Shown: positions 1 to 8,202 of the stretch, one piece after another | How positions within the stretch are numbered: the first letter of the stretch is position 1 | Layout: each line of letters begins with the position of its first letter | Source: Rhodopseudomonas rhenobacensis | GTDB taxonomy: Bacteria; Pseudomonadota; Alphaproteobacteria; Rhizobiales; Xanthobacteraceae | Length of the DNA: 64,000 bases | Direction: 5' to 3' | NCBI RefSeq assembly: GCF_014203125.1 | Contig: NZ_JACHIH010000014.1 | Span: forward strand, 1-64,000 | Made by a program: the position numbers and the translations under genes | Notes under the pieces: model-generated | Told to the model about the DNA's origin: nothing | The model's database searches: none | What the model saw: the letters and a program-made list of their open reading frames with translations, nothing else

Positions 1-2
1 CC

Positions 3-94
3 CGACCCGGCTTCGCGGAGCCTGTACTCGGACGGCGCGAAGCGCCGATCCGGGTGCTCCGCCGGGTCGACCTCTCCCCGCAAGCGGGGAGAGG
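3..94. repeat. Palindromic intergenic element with strong hairpin
   Basis: An outer inverted repeat (CGACCCGGC at about 3-11, GCCGGGTCG at about 61-69) encloses a smaller imperfect palindrome. It is followed by a perfect 10-bp stem with a CAAG loop (71-94). The element lies just downstream of the minus-strand thiolase gene and could end its transcript, but there is no clear T tract on that strand. Hairpins of this CTCTCCCCG-CAAG type are common intergenic elements in Rhizobiales, to my knowledge. Confidence 0.5.
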
Positions 95-183
95 TTAAGT
101 CAGTGCTTGCAACGGGCGTCCGGGTCGATTTTTCCGCTTTCGTTGCTACTTCGGCGACAACCCGTACCGCATCAGCGCAGCAT

Positions 184-1323
184 TCACGTCTCGTTGGTGA
201 AAATCACCGTGCCGGACGCGGCGAACATGCCGCCGACGCCGTGGCACACCGAGATCGTCGCCTCGGCGACCTGCGCCGGCGCGATGCCGCGCAGCTGCCG
301 CACGCTCTCCTGCAGCGCGTACATGCCGTACATCCCGGAATGCATGTAGCTGAGGCCGCCGCCATTCGTATTCAGCGGCAGCTGGCCACCGGGGCGGGTG
401 TGGCCCGCGGCGATGAACGGCCCGGTGTCTTCGTGCGGCATGAAACCGAGATCGCCGAGCCCGTACAGCGGCAGATGCGCGAAGGCGTCGTAGATCATCA
501 GGTGATCGACGTCGCTGTGGGTGATGCCGGCCTCGCGGAACGCCGCCGGCCCCGCGGTGCGGAACGCGCGCGAACTATCGAAGCTCTGCATCTGCGAGAC
601 CATCGGCGTCTCGACGCTCTCGCCGGTGCCCATGATATAGACCGGCTTGTGCGGAAAATCCTTGGCGCGCTCCGCCGAGGTGAGGATCAGCGCGCCGCCG
701 CCGTCGGTGACCAGGCAGCATTGCAGGATCCGGAACGGGTAGGCGATCATCTTCGAATTCAGCACGTCCTCGACGGTGATCGGCGCTTTCATCGTCGCGC
801 GCGGATTGAGCGCCGCCCATTCGCGCTGCACCACCGCGACCATCGCCAGCTGTTCGTGGGTGATGCCGTGGGTCTTCATGTAGCGCAGCACCGGGATCGG
901 AAACATGCTGGGCGGGCCGACCACGCCGTACGGCGCTTCGAATTGGCCGTTGAGACTGTCCGGCGCTGTGAAGCGCGGCGATTTGCCGATCATCGACTTG
1001 CCGCTTTCGGCGTGGGTGATCAGCACGGTGCTGCACAGCCCGGCCTCGATCGCCGCGGCGGCGTGGCGGACGTGCAGCATGAACGAACAGCCGCCCACCG
1101 ATGTGCCGTCGACCCAGGTCGGCGTGATGCCGAGATAATGAGCGATCTGCTGCGGCGTCTCTACCGCGGTGGCGATGCCGTCGATATCGGACAGCTTCAG
1201 TCCGCAATCGGCCAGCGCGTTGAGCGCCGCGTCGGCGTGCAGCTGGATCTGCGACATGTCGGGGATGACGCCGAGCCGGGTGGTTTCCGCGGCGCCGACC
1301 ACGGCGACTGCGTTCTGTCGCAT
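184..1323 (-). CDS. Thiolase family protein (SCP2-thiolase-like acetyl-CoA acyltransferase)
   Basis: 379 residues, cytosolic. It resembles the SCP2/sterol-carrier thiolase branch, which is often annotated as acetyl-CoA acetyltransferase or lipid-transfer protein. The N-terminus has the family pattern VAVVGAAETTRLG. Cys79 in VDGTSVGGCSF is the expected acyl-accepting cysteine. The C-terminal half carries a glycine-rich NTNGGGLSYMHSG segment and a final CHGVGGMF motif. The start is the ATG at 1321-1323, because a longer frame running upstream covers the partner gene and does not look thiolase-like. The DUF35 gene lies only 5 bases upstream on the same strand, the usual arrangement in which thiolase and OB-fold partner form a complex. 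Substrate unknown; acyl-CoA degradation of a cyclic or branched compound is an inference. Confidence 0.85.
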   Translation of the reverse strand: MRQNAVAVVGAAETTRLGVIPDMSQIQLHADAALNALADCGLKLSDIDGIATAVETPQQIAHYLGITPTWVDGTSVGGCSFMLHVRHAAAAIEAGLCSTVLITHAESGKSMIGKSPRFTAPDSLNGQFEAPYGVVGPPSMFPIPVLRYMKTHGITHEQLAMVAVVQREWAALNPRATMKAPITVEDVLNSKMIAYPFRILQCCLVTDGGGALILTSAERAKDFPHKPVYIMGTGESVETPMVSQMQSFDSSRAFRTAGPAAFREAGITHSDVDHLMIYDAFAHLPLYGLGDLGFMPHEDTGPFIAAGHTRPGGQLPLNTNGGGLSYMHSGMYGMYALQESVRQLRGIAPAQVAEATISVCHGVGGMFAASGTVIFTNET

Positions 1324-1328
1324 GATCG

Positions 1329-1742
1329 CTACCCCTTCGCCGGACGGAACTGCGGCAACGTGATGGCGTCGTCGAGTCGTTCGAACGCCAGTTCGAGCTT
1401 CATGTCGAGTGCGAGCGCCTCCGGGGTCTGCGGACAATCCACGATGTTGCTCATCATCCGCGGGCCTTCGGCGAGCTCGACCACGGCGATCGCGTAGGGC
1501 GCGTCGAAGCCGGGCGCGGCCGGGCGATAATTGATGACGTAGCTGTACAGCGTGGCCTCGCCCGAGGCCTTGAACACGGTGACCTCGCGGCCGCCGCATT
1601 GCGGGCAGAACGGCCGCGGCGGGAAATACACATGGGCGCAGGCGTCGCAACGTTGCAGCCGCAATTCGCCGGCTCGCGTGCCGTCCCAGAAGTGCTGGGT
1701 TTCCGGCGTCGGTTTCGGCCGCGCGCGCGAAGGCTCTGCCAT
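1329..1742 (-). CDS. Zn-ribbon/OB-fold acyl-CoA-associated protein (DUF35)
   Basis: 137 residues. A rubredoxin-like zinc ribbon is formed by Cys32, Cys35, Cys46 and Cys49 (CDAC...CPQC). It is preceded by a helical segment (about 12-30) and followed by an OB-fold (about 55-130), which is the DUF35 architecture. Members bind acyl-CoA or act as obligate partners of SCP2-type thiolases, and the next gene downstream (5-base gap) is such a thiolase. The two are probably one operon transcribed leftward from the 1743-2138 region. Family assignment is firm; the substrate is not visible. Confidence 0.85.
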   Translation of the reverse strand: MAEPSRARPKPTPETQHFWDGTRAGELRLQRCDACAHVYFPPRPFCPQCGGREVTVFKASGEATLYSYVINYRPAAPGFDAPYAIAVVELAEGPRMMSNIVDCPQTPEALALDMKLELAFERLDDAITLPQFRPAKG

Positions 1743-2138
1743 GGTTGAGTCACTCCCTTGATCGGTGGCGGTTGTCCCGCCTTGTCGCGTTGATGCGATA
1801 TCGGTTCGTCAGCGTCAATGCCCGGGCGCCGCATCGCGGGTTCCCTCCCCGAGCAGGGCTGCTCCGCACGATCCGTGGACCTTCCGCAATGGCGGTGCGC
1901 CGCGAACAAGGTGTGCTGCTGCGCGCGCGTTCCAAGTGATCGATAAGCGCGGACGCGATCGGTCGATTAGAAATTTCGCAGCACGGCAGGCGCGTCTGCA
2001 ACAGTTGGTTCGCATAGCAGCATCGCGGCTTACAAATCGTGCGATTGCCCGCGGCTTGATCTGGAAATCGTCGGCCGCATCGGCGATACCAAGTTATCGG
2101 TCGATCGATCGCGATCGTTTCATCAGCGGATACTGCCC
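1743..2138. other. Divergent intergenic region between the DUF35 and amidase genes
   Basis: This 396-base gap separates the leftward thiolase/DUF35 pair from the rightward amidase operon, so it should hold both promoters. It contains a self-complementary run rich in CGATCG near 2100-2115. I could not identify a convincing promoter or operator, and the short reading frames here show no protein-like composition. Confidence 0.4.
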
Positions 2139-3488
2139 ATGACCACGCTTCCCACTCTTGCCGCGCTTGCGGCTGACCTCGACGCCGGCCGCATCAGCTC
2201 CCGCAAGCTGGTCGAGCAATGCCTGGCGGCGATCGCCGATCCGAGCGGCGAGGGGGCGCGGACTTTCGTGCGCGTCGACGTCGACGCGGCGCTCGCGGCA
2301 GCCGAGGCGATGGACGGATTGCGCAAGGCCAACGCCGCGCCGTCGCCTTTCGCGGGCATCCCGGTTTCGATCAAGGATCTGTTCGACATCAAGGGCCAGG
2401 TGACCCGCGCCGGTTCCCGCGCGCTCGACGACAATCCGCCCGCGGAGGCCGACGCGCCGGCGGTGGCGCGGCTGCGGCGCGCCGGCTTCGTGGTGATCGG
2501 CCGCACCAACATGACCGAGTTCGCCTATTCGGGCATCGGCATCAATCCGCATTACGGCACGCCGAAGAGCGTCTGGCAGCGCGATGTCGGCCACGTTCCC
2601 GGCGGCTCGTCGTCCGGCGCGGCGGTGTCGGTCGCCGACGGCATGGCGCATGGCGGGCTCGGCACCGACACCGGCGGCTCGTGCCGAATCCCGGCGGCGT
2701 TCAACGGCCTGGTCGGCTTCAAGCCGACGCAAGCCCGGGTGCCGCTCGACGGCGCGGTGCCGCTGTCGCCGACGCTCGACAGCATCGGCCCGTTGGCGCG
2801 CAGCGTGCAATGCTGCGCCACGCTCGACGCGGCGTTGGCGGATCAGCCGCTGCCGACGCTGCAGCCGCGGCCGGTGCGCGGCATGCGGCTTGCGGTGCCG
2901 ACCACGCTGGCGCTCGACGAACTCGACGACGCGGTTGCTGAAGCGTTCGAGCGTGCGCTTGAAACATTGTCGCGTGCCGGCGCCTCGATCGAGCGGATCG
3001 CGGTGCCGGAATTTCTCGACGTCGCGCCGATGAGCGCCAAGGGCGGTCTCACCGCCGCGGAGAGTTTCGCCTGGCATCGCTATCTGATCGTCGCCAATGG
3101 CGACGTCTACGATCCGCGGGTGCGCGACCGCATCATCCGCGGCGAGACCCAGAGTGCCGCCGATTATGTCGACCTCGTCAACGCCCGCAAGTCGCTGGTG
3201 GCGCGCGCCACGCAGCGGCTGTCGCCGTATGATGCGATCGTGCTGCCGACCACCGCCAACACCCCGCCGAAGATCGCCGAGCTCGCCGACGACAAGGCCT
3301 TCACCAAGGCCAATCTCTTGGCGTTGCGCAATTGCACGCTGATCAACATGATCGACGGCTGCGCGATCTCGCTGCCCTGTCACCGCGCCGGCGAGGTGCC
3401 GGTCGGGCTGATGCTGGGGGCGCCCGGCGGCGCCGATCGGCGGATTTTTGAACTCGCGGCAGCAATGGAAAGCATCATTCGTGGTTGA
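2139..3488 (+). CDS. Amidase signature family hydrolase
   Basis: 449 residues, cytosolic. This is an amidase signature (GatA-like) enzyme with the Ser-cisSer-Lys triad visible: Lys79 in PVSIKDLFD, the cis-serine in the GGSSSG loop (155-160), and nucleophile Ser181 in GTDTGGSCRIP. The length fits a free-standing amidase rather than GatA (about 490), and no gatB or gatC lies nearby. The last bases overlap the DUF2848 gene by 8, and alkB follows by a further overlap, so the three are likely one transcript. The amide substrate is unknown. DUF2848 genes often sit beside amidases, which suggests a small catabolic module. Confidence 0.85.
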   Translation: MTTLPTLAALAADLDAGRISSRKLVEQCLAAIADPSGEGARTFVRVDVDAALAAAEAMDGLRKANAAPSPFAGIPVSIKDLFDIKGQVTRAGSRALDDNPPAEADAPAVARLRRAGFVVIGRTNMTEFAYSGIGINPHYGTPKSVWQRDVGHVPGGSSSGAAVSVADGMAHGGLGTDTGGSCRIPAAFNGLVGFKPTQARVPLDGAVPLSPTLDSIGPLARSVQCCATLDAALADQPLPTLQPRPVRGMRLAVPTTLALDELDDAVAEAFERALETLSRAGASIERIAVPEFLDVAPMSAKGGLTAAESFAWHRYLIVANGDVYDPRVRDRIIRGETQSAADYVDLVNARKSLVARATQRLSPYDAIVLPTTANTPPKIAELADDKAFTKANLLALRNCTLINMIDGCAISLPCHRAGEVPVGLMLGAPGGADRRIFELAAAMESIIRG

Positions 3489-4167
3489 AATCGCATTCAC
3501 ACTGACGACCAACGACGGCGCAACCGAACTGACCTTGCCGATCCGGCAGGCGGTGATCGCCGGCTGGACCGGCCGCGATCCGGTGGCGCGCGACAAGCAC
3601 ATCGCCGAACTCGAGGCGATCGGCATCGCGCGGCCGGCCTCGACGCCGATCTATTACCGGGTGTCGGCGCGGCGATTGACCACCGCGGAGCGCATCGAAT
3701 GCAGCGGCCGGCATTCCAGCGGCGAGGTCGAGTTCGTGCTGATCGGCGCGCAGGGACGCACGCTGCTCGGCGTCGGCTCCGACCACACCGACCGCAAGGT
3801 CGAGACCTACAACATCACGGTGTCGAAACAGATGTGCGACAAGCCGCTGGCGCCGCAGCTGTGGGACGTCGCCGAACTCGAGGGGCATTGGGACAAGATC
3901 ATCCTGCGCTCGTTCGCCACCATCGACGGCAAGCGCGTGTTGTATCAGGAAGGCACGCTCGACGGCATGCTGCCGCACGACGAACTGATTTCGCGCGGCT
4001 TCGGCGACGGCGGGCTGCCGGACGGCTGCGCGATGTTCGGCGGCACCTTCGCCGCCAAGGGCGGCATCCGCCCCGCCAGCCGGTTCGACTACGAGATCGA
4101 GGACCCGGTGCTGAACCGCGTGATCCACCACGGCTACGACGTGGCGGTGCTGCCCGTGGTCGGGTGA
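3481..4167 (+). CDS. DUF2848 family protein
   Basis: About 228 residues with a GTG start at 3481 inside the end of the amidase gene. An in-frame ATG at 3448 would lengthen the overlap and adds an unrelated N-terminus. The protein matches my recollection of DUF2848, a family with a fumarylacetoacetate-hydrolase-like feel: GVGSDHTDRKVE near residues 99-110 and a late GTFAAKGG segment. No signal peptide or membrane segment. Function is not established. Tight coupling to the amidase gene suggests that it acts on the same compound or its product. Confidence 0.7.
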   Translation: MVEIAFTLTTNDGATELTLPIRQAVIAGWTGRDPVARDKHIAELEAIGIARPASTPIYYRVSARRLTTAERIECSGRHSSGEVEFVLIGAQGRTLLGVGSDHTDRKVETYNITVSKQMCDKPLAPQLWDVAELEGHWDKIILRSFATIDGKRVLYQEGTLDGMLPHDELISRGFGDGGLPDGCAMFGGTFAAKGGIRPASRFDYEIEDPVLNRVIHHGYDVAVLPVVG

Positions 4168-4820
4168 AAGTGAGCGGCGACCTGTTCGAGGGGCTCGATC
4201 CGCGCCCGGCGCGGCAGCCGATCGCCGACGGCGCGGTACTGTTGCGGGGCTTTGCGCGCAGCGAGGAAAGCGAGTTGCTCGCGGCCCTACGCGCGATCCT
4301 GCTGGCGGCGCCGTTCCGCCACATGATCACGCCGGGCGGCCACACCATGTCGGTGGCGATGAGCAATTGCGGCGCGGTGGGCTGGGCCACCGACCGCAAG
4401 GGCTATCGCTACGACGCGATCGATCCCAACAGCGGACGGCCGTGGCCGGCGATGCCGGCGTCATTTGTGGGACTGGCGCGGCGCGCCGCGGCCGAGGCCG
4501 GCTTTGCGGATTTTCGGCCCGACGCCTGCCTGATCAACCGCTACGTGCCGGGCGCCAAGATGTCGCTGCATCAGGACAAGGATGAAGCCGATTTCGCCGC
4601 GCCGATCGTCTCGGTATCCTTCGGGTTGCCGGCGGTGTTCATGTTCGGCGGAATGCAGCGCAGCGAAAAGCCGCAGCGCTTCGCGCTGGAGCATGGCGAC
4701 GTGGTGGCCTGGGGCGGGCCGTCGCGGCTCGCCTATCATGGCGTCGCGCCGCTGAAGGACGGCGAGCATCCCGTGCTCGGCCGCCAGCGCATCAACCTCA
4801 CCTTCCGCAGGGCACGGTAA
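4164..4820 (+). CDS. alkB: AlkB-type 2-oxoglutarate/Fe(II) DNA/RNA demethylase
   Basis: 218 residues from the GTG at 4164, which overlaps the DUF2848 stop (GTGA). A second GTG at 4170 is possible. The iron triad is visible as His136-x-Asp138 (SLHQDKD) and His192 (LAYHGV). The 2-oxoglutarate-binding RxNLTFR motif lies at the C-terminus (about 209-215). Spacing and length match Escherichia coli AlkB (216 residues) closely. AlkB reverses N-alkyl lesions such as 1-methyladenine and 3-methylcytosine by oxidative demethylation. No Ada operator was identified, and the position after an amidase gene gives no functional hint. Confidence 0.93.
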   Translation: MKVSGDLFEGLDPRPARQPIADGAVLLRGFARSEESELLAALRAILLAAPFRHMITPGGHTMSVAMSNCGAVGWATDRKGYRYDAIDPNSGRPWPAMPASFVGLARRAAAEAGFADFRPDACLINRYVPGAKMSLHQDKDEADFAAPIVSVSFGLPAVFMFGGMQRSEKPQRFALEHGDVVAWGGPSRLAYHGVAPLKDGEHPVLGRQRINLTFRRAR

Positions 4821-4830
4821 CGCGGGGTCG

Positions 4831-5049
4831 CTATTCGCGCGGCGACAGTTGCAGCTCCAGCAGCGCCATGCGCTCCAGCGCCTTGGCATTGCGCTCGCCC
4901 TCCTTGGCGGTGCGCAGGATGGTTTCGGCGATCGAGCGCACATGCGCCGAACTCACCGGATGCGGCAGCGCCGCCACGGCACCATCCAATGCCGTTTGCA
5001 TCAGCTGGATGGTGTCCGGCGGAAACGACGCGTTGGAAAAATCCTTCAT
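4831..5049 (-). CDS. Small conserved hypothetical protein, helical
   Basis: 72 residues. The ATG at 5047-5049 is preceded by a good purine-rich ribosome-binding site (AGGAGAAGAG), which fixes the start. The C-terminal half (SIAETILRTAKEGERNAKALERMALLELQ) looks like an amphipathic helix. No membrane segment, signal peptide or cysteine. It converges on alkB with a 10-base gap. I do not recognise a characterised family. Confidence 0.65.
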   Translation of the reverse strand: MKDFSNASFPPDTIQLMQTALDGAVAALPHPVSSAHVRSIAETILRTAKEGERNAKALERMALLELQLSPRE

Positions 5050-5104
5050 CGTCTCTTCTCCTTCGGAGGTAGGATCGGGAACCGATCGTGTCGCGACGCC
5101 GCGC

Positions 5105-5443
5105 TCAGCCGCGCGTGGCTTCCCAGCGACCGCTGCACGGCACGCCGGCTGCTGCACTGTTCCACTTGCCGGATCCGGCGCTGCCGTTGAGCTGACCGTT
5201 GGCATAAGCGCCGCGGATCGACACCTTGACGTTGCCCTCGCGGCCGACGATGCCGGTGATATCCGGCGAGCCGGTGACGCGGCCGTCGGTGACGACGACC
5301 GGATAGCTCAGTTTAGGCTCGCAGCTGCCGGCCTTGGTGACCACAGTGACATTCCACACGCCGTCGAACGAACTTTTTTGCGCCAGGGCCGAACCAGCGG
5401 TGAGCAGCAGTGCGCCGCATACAACCGCGCGAGTCATCAACAT
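5105..5443 (-). CDS. Small secreted protein, FDGVW type
   Basis: About 112 residues starting at the ATG at 5441-5443, with GGAAGGAAAG just upstream; a second ATG two codons later is also possible. Residues 1-21 form a signal peptide ending AGSALA-Q. The mature part begins SSFDGVWNVTV and contains glycine- and serine-rich beta-type segments and two cysteines that may pair. A related layout (signal peptide, then FDGVWSG) occurs in the secreted protein at 29615-30118, so the two may be distant paralogues. Probably periplasmic; function unknown. Confidence 0.7.
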   Translation of the reverse strand: MLMTRAVVCGALLLTAGSALAQKSSFDGVWNVTVVTKAGSCEPKLSYPVVVTDGRVTGSPDITGIVGREGNVKVSIRGAYANGQLNGSAGSGKWNSAAAGVPCSGRWEATRG

Positions 5444-5844
5444 TGTCTTTCCTTCCCCCATCGGGCTGCGTCGAGGACGCATGTGTCAAAGTGCAAGCCA
5501 CATCGCTCCGGCGAGCGGAGCGATGAACACGGTTACATTGGAAGATTCTGCGGCGCCGACGACCACGGCTTGGCGAATCTCGGGCCGTTGCCGGCCGTAC
5601 GGGCATCGTTGCTCGTCGGCCTAACCAGGCAGGCTCTTGCCAAAGTTCGGCGAGAGAACGTCGCCGCTATTGGAAAGCGGTCTGTTGAGAGCATCGGTCT
5701 AGATGGAAAGCGAGTTCACTGCGCGGTGTGACACGACAACCTCCCATGTCAAGAGATGTTCCGGCCAAGCCGCAAAGACCGCAGAAAAACGTCACAAACG
5801 AGGCCATTCTCGTTCGGACTGCGGGAACTGGGCGGGGCGTGTCA
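5444..5844. other. Intergenic region with a perfect hairpin
   Basis: A 401-base gap between two leftward genes. It holds a perfect 10-bp stem with a GCGAG loop (5501-5525), without a T tract. It also holds a weak EcfG-like pair on the minus strand (GGAAC-N16-GGTT, 5738-5762) that lies about 300 bases before the secreted-protein gene. Nothing protein-coding is convincing here. Confidence 0.4.
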
Positions 5845-7482
5845 TCACGGTTTCGGCGGATGAATGAAGGGCCAGGGGCTGGCCTCGCAATCCTTGTCGA
5901 TTTCGATGGCGATCAAATACGGCCCGCCATCGGAAAGCGCTCGCTCCAGCGCCCCGCGGAATTCGCCTGGCGAGCGCACGCGCGCGGCGCCGACGCCGAA
6001 CGATTCCGCCAGCTTGACGAAATCCGGATTGACCAGATCGGACGCCACCACGCGGCCATCGAAGATCGCGCGCTGGTCGCGCCGCACATTGCCGTAGGCT
6101 GAGTTGTTGAACACCAGCGTCACCACGCCGATGTCGTACTGCACGGCGGTGGCCAATTCCTGCACCGCGAACATGAAACCGCCGTCGCCGGTGATCGCCA
6201 CCACCGGCCGATCCGGATAGGCCACCTTGGCGCCGAGCGCGGTCGGGAAGCCGGAGCCGAGCGTGCCCTGATAGCCCGAGGTCAGATAGCTGCGCGGCTG
6301 ATACACCGGAAAGCCGAACCAGGAAGCGAAGCCGGCCTGGCACAGTTCATCGGTGATGATGGCGTCGGCCGGCAGCACCTCGCGCAGGATCTTCAAGTAA
6401 GCCATCTGCGGCTGCACGGTTTCGATCTGCTGCGCGGCGAGCGCCGCAGCGTCACGGATCTCGCCGCGGCGGGTGCTCGATTTGATGTAACCAAGCTTGC
6501 GCACCGCGGCCAACAGATCGCTTGTGCCGGCTGGCGCATCGGCGACGATCGCGGCGTCCGGGGTGAAGCGGCGCATCTCCGAGGCGTCGATATCGATGCG
6601 GATCGATTTTTGTCCCACTGGCCGGTACGGCCAGCGATACATCGTCGCCAGCTCCAGCCGCGTGCCGATCCCGATCATCAGGTCGGTGGTCGGCCACAGA
6701 TTGTAGGCCGCGGCAAACGTGAGACCAAGTTCGTGGGCATTGCTGACGATGCCGCGGCCGGAGCGGAACGCCACCACCGGCGCGTCGATCAGTTCGGCCA
6801 ATTCGAGAATCTCGTCGGCGGCGTCGAACGCGCCATTGCCGACGAAGATCATCGGCGTCTTGCTGTCGGCGATCAGCGCCGCCGCGGCGCTGACGCGATC
6901 CGGATCAGGCTGCGGGGCAGCGAAGCGCGGCAGCGGCGTCGGGGCGCCGACCTCGGCGCGCTGCATGAAGACGTCCCACGGCATTTCCAGCGCGGCGGGG
7001 CCGCGCCGGCCGGACAGCATCTGCTGGAACGCGCGCGACACCAGCCCCGGCACATCGCCCGGATATTCGATCCGTTCCGCCCATTTCAGAAAGCTGCGCA
7101 GCGTCGCGAGCTGGTCCGGCATCTCGTGCAGATGGCCGCGGCCGCGGCCGAGAAACCCGCTCGGCACCTGGCCGGTGAGGCACAGCACCGGCTCGTTGCA
7201 GCCGAACGCGGTCAGCATCGCCGCCGAGGCGTTGAGCACGCCCGGCCCCGGCACCACGCTGAACACCGCGGGCTTGCCGGTCGCCCGGGCGTAGCCGAAC
7301 GCCATATAGCCGCAGGCCTGCTCGTGGCGCGCGCCGACGACTTTCAACTGCGCCTTCGCCTGCGCCTTGGCGAGGCCGTCGAACAGCCCGTAGATCTGCG
7401 CGCCGGGCAGCCCGAACACGGTGTCGACGCCGTGCGCGACAAGGCCCTCGACGATCGCCTCGCCGCCGGTGATTGCAGTCAT
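5845..7482 (-). CDS. Thiamine diphosphate-dependent enzyme (acetolactate synthase/2-oxoacid decarboxylase-like)
   Basis: 545 residues, cytosolic. The three-domain plan of the pyruvate oxidase/acetolactate synthase superfamily is visible. The N-terminal pyrimidine-binding domain has the activating glutamate Glu54 in GARHEQACGYMA. The middle domain lies around 190-330. The C-terminal diphosphate-binding motif runs from GDGGFMF to VFNN (about 432-461). It looks like the group annotated as thiamine pyrophosphate-binding protein rather than true IlvB, because no ilvN-type regulatory subunit follows. The CHMI-type tautomerase gene lies 111 bases upstream on the same strand. The substrate is probably a 2-oxoacid, but the sequence does not decide between synthase and decarboxylase. 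Confidence 0.8.
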   Translation of the reverse strand: MTAITGGEAIVEGLVAHGVDTVFGLPGAQIYGLFDGLAKAQAKAQLKVVGARHEQACGYMAFGYARATGKPAVFSVVPGPGVLNASAAMLTAFGCNEPVLCLTGQVPSGFLGRGRGHLHEMPDQLATLRSFLKWAERIEYPGDVPGLVSRAFQQMLSGRRGPAALEMPWDVFMQRAEVGAPTPLPRFAAPQPDPDRVSAAAALIADSKTPMIFVGNGAFDAADEILELAELIDAPVVAFRSGRGIVSNAHELGLTFAAAYNLWPTTDLMIGIGTRLELATMYRWPYRPVGQKSIRIDIDASEMRRFTPDAAIVADAPAGTSDLLAAVRKLGYIKSSTRRGEIRDAAALAAQQIETVQPQMAYLKILREVLPADAIITDELCQAGFASWFGFPVYQPRSYLTSGYQGTLGSGFPTALGAKVAYPDRPVVAITGDGGFMFAVQELATAVQYDIGVVTLVFNNSAYGNVRRDQRAIFDGRVVASDLVNPDFVKLAESFGVGAARVRSPGEFRGALERALSDGGPYLIAIEIDKDCEASPWPFIHPPKP

Positions 7483-7593
7483 CGTTCATTCCATCGCGGG
7501 TGGAGCAGCTGTGATAAGCGATCGGCTGGCGAACGCCATAGCGCTTTCGGCGGGTCCCATCGTGCCGGCCACCCCTTGCCGGCGGATCGCCGC

Positions 7594-7992
7594 TCAGCCG
7601 TGCCGGGCTTCGTTGATCAGCAGGTCGTGGATGCTGTTGCGCTCCCAGCCGGCCTCGCGATCGTGCACTTTGATGTCGAAGGACAGCGCGAAGCGGTCGT
7701 CGGCGAACAGCGGCTCGAGGTAGCGCGACAGCCTGCCGAAGATGTGGTCGCCGGCGTGCTTGCGCGCCACCGCGTCGCGGCCTTCGTTGACCCGCAGCAG
7801 CATCGCCATGAAGCTCAGCCCGTCGCGGCCGTCGGCGATCGCGTAGTTCGCACAGCGCACGGCGCGGACGCAAATCCCGTCGAGTGCGAACAGCCCGGTC
7901 TCGGCCGCTGCGGCACGAACCAGTTCGACCACGGCGGCAATATCGACCCGGTCGTCGAGATTGGCGGAATACTCAATCGTGAAATGCGGCAT
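7594..7992 (-). CDS. 5-carboxymethyl-2-hydroxymuconate delta-isomerase family protein
   Basis: 132 residues, the usual CHMI length. The protein starts MPHFTIEYSANL, so Pro1 becomes the catalytic base after Met removal, as in the tautomerase superfamily. The mid-section RCANYAIADGR and the C-terminal DREAGWERNSIHDLL segment also fit the family. In homoprotocatechuate degradation CHMI isomerises 5-carboxymethyl-2-hydroxymuconate before hydration and aldol cleavage. An HpcH/HpaI-type aldolase is encoded 1.5 kb away on the other strand, so part of such a meta-cleavage route may be here. The ring-cleaving dioxygenase genes are not in the window. Confidence 0.85.
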   Translation of the reverse strand: MPHFTIEYSANLDDRVDIAAVVELVRAAAAETGLFALDGICVRAVRCANYAIADGRDGLSFMAMLLRVNEGRDAVARKHAGDHIFGRLSRYLEPLFADDRFALSFDIKVHDREAGWERNSIHDLLINEARHG

Positions 7993-8202
7993 GGACTACT
8001 CCTGCTGAGTCGCGCTCACCGCCAATAGCGTCGAACTACGTCGCTGGCAATGCCGTCGTGACGGCTTCGGGCGGCAAACCGCCATTGATCGCGCCGGGGC
8101 GTAGACAGCCCACCGAATTTTCGATCAACTGACGGGCTGGCTCCCAAGCGCGACCGCGCCAGGGCGCCGCTTAAAATTGAACGGAAGACAAGAAGAAAAC
8201 TG

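Noticed and set aside
184-1650. Longer thiolase start upstream of 1323
   Set aside because: The extra residues are a shadow of the DUF35 gene, and the family N-terminus begins at the ATG at 1321-1323.
5738-5762. EcfG-like site GGAAC-N16-GGTT on the minus strand
   Set aside because: One mismatch in the -10 and about 300 bases from the only possible target gene; too weak to call.
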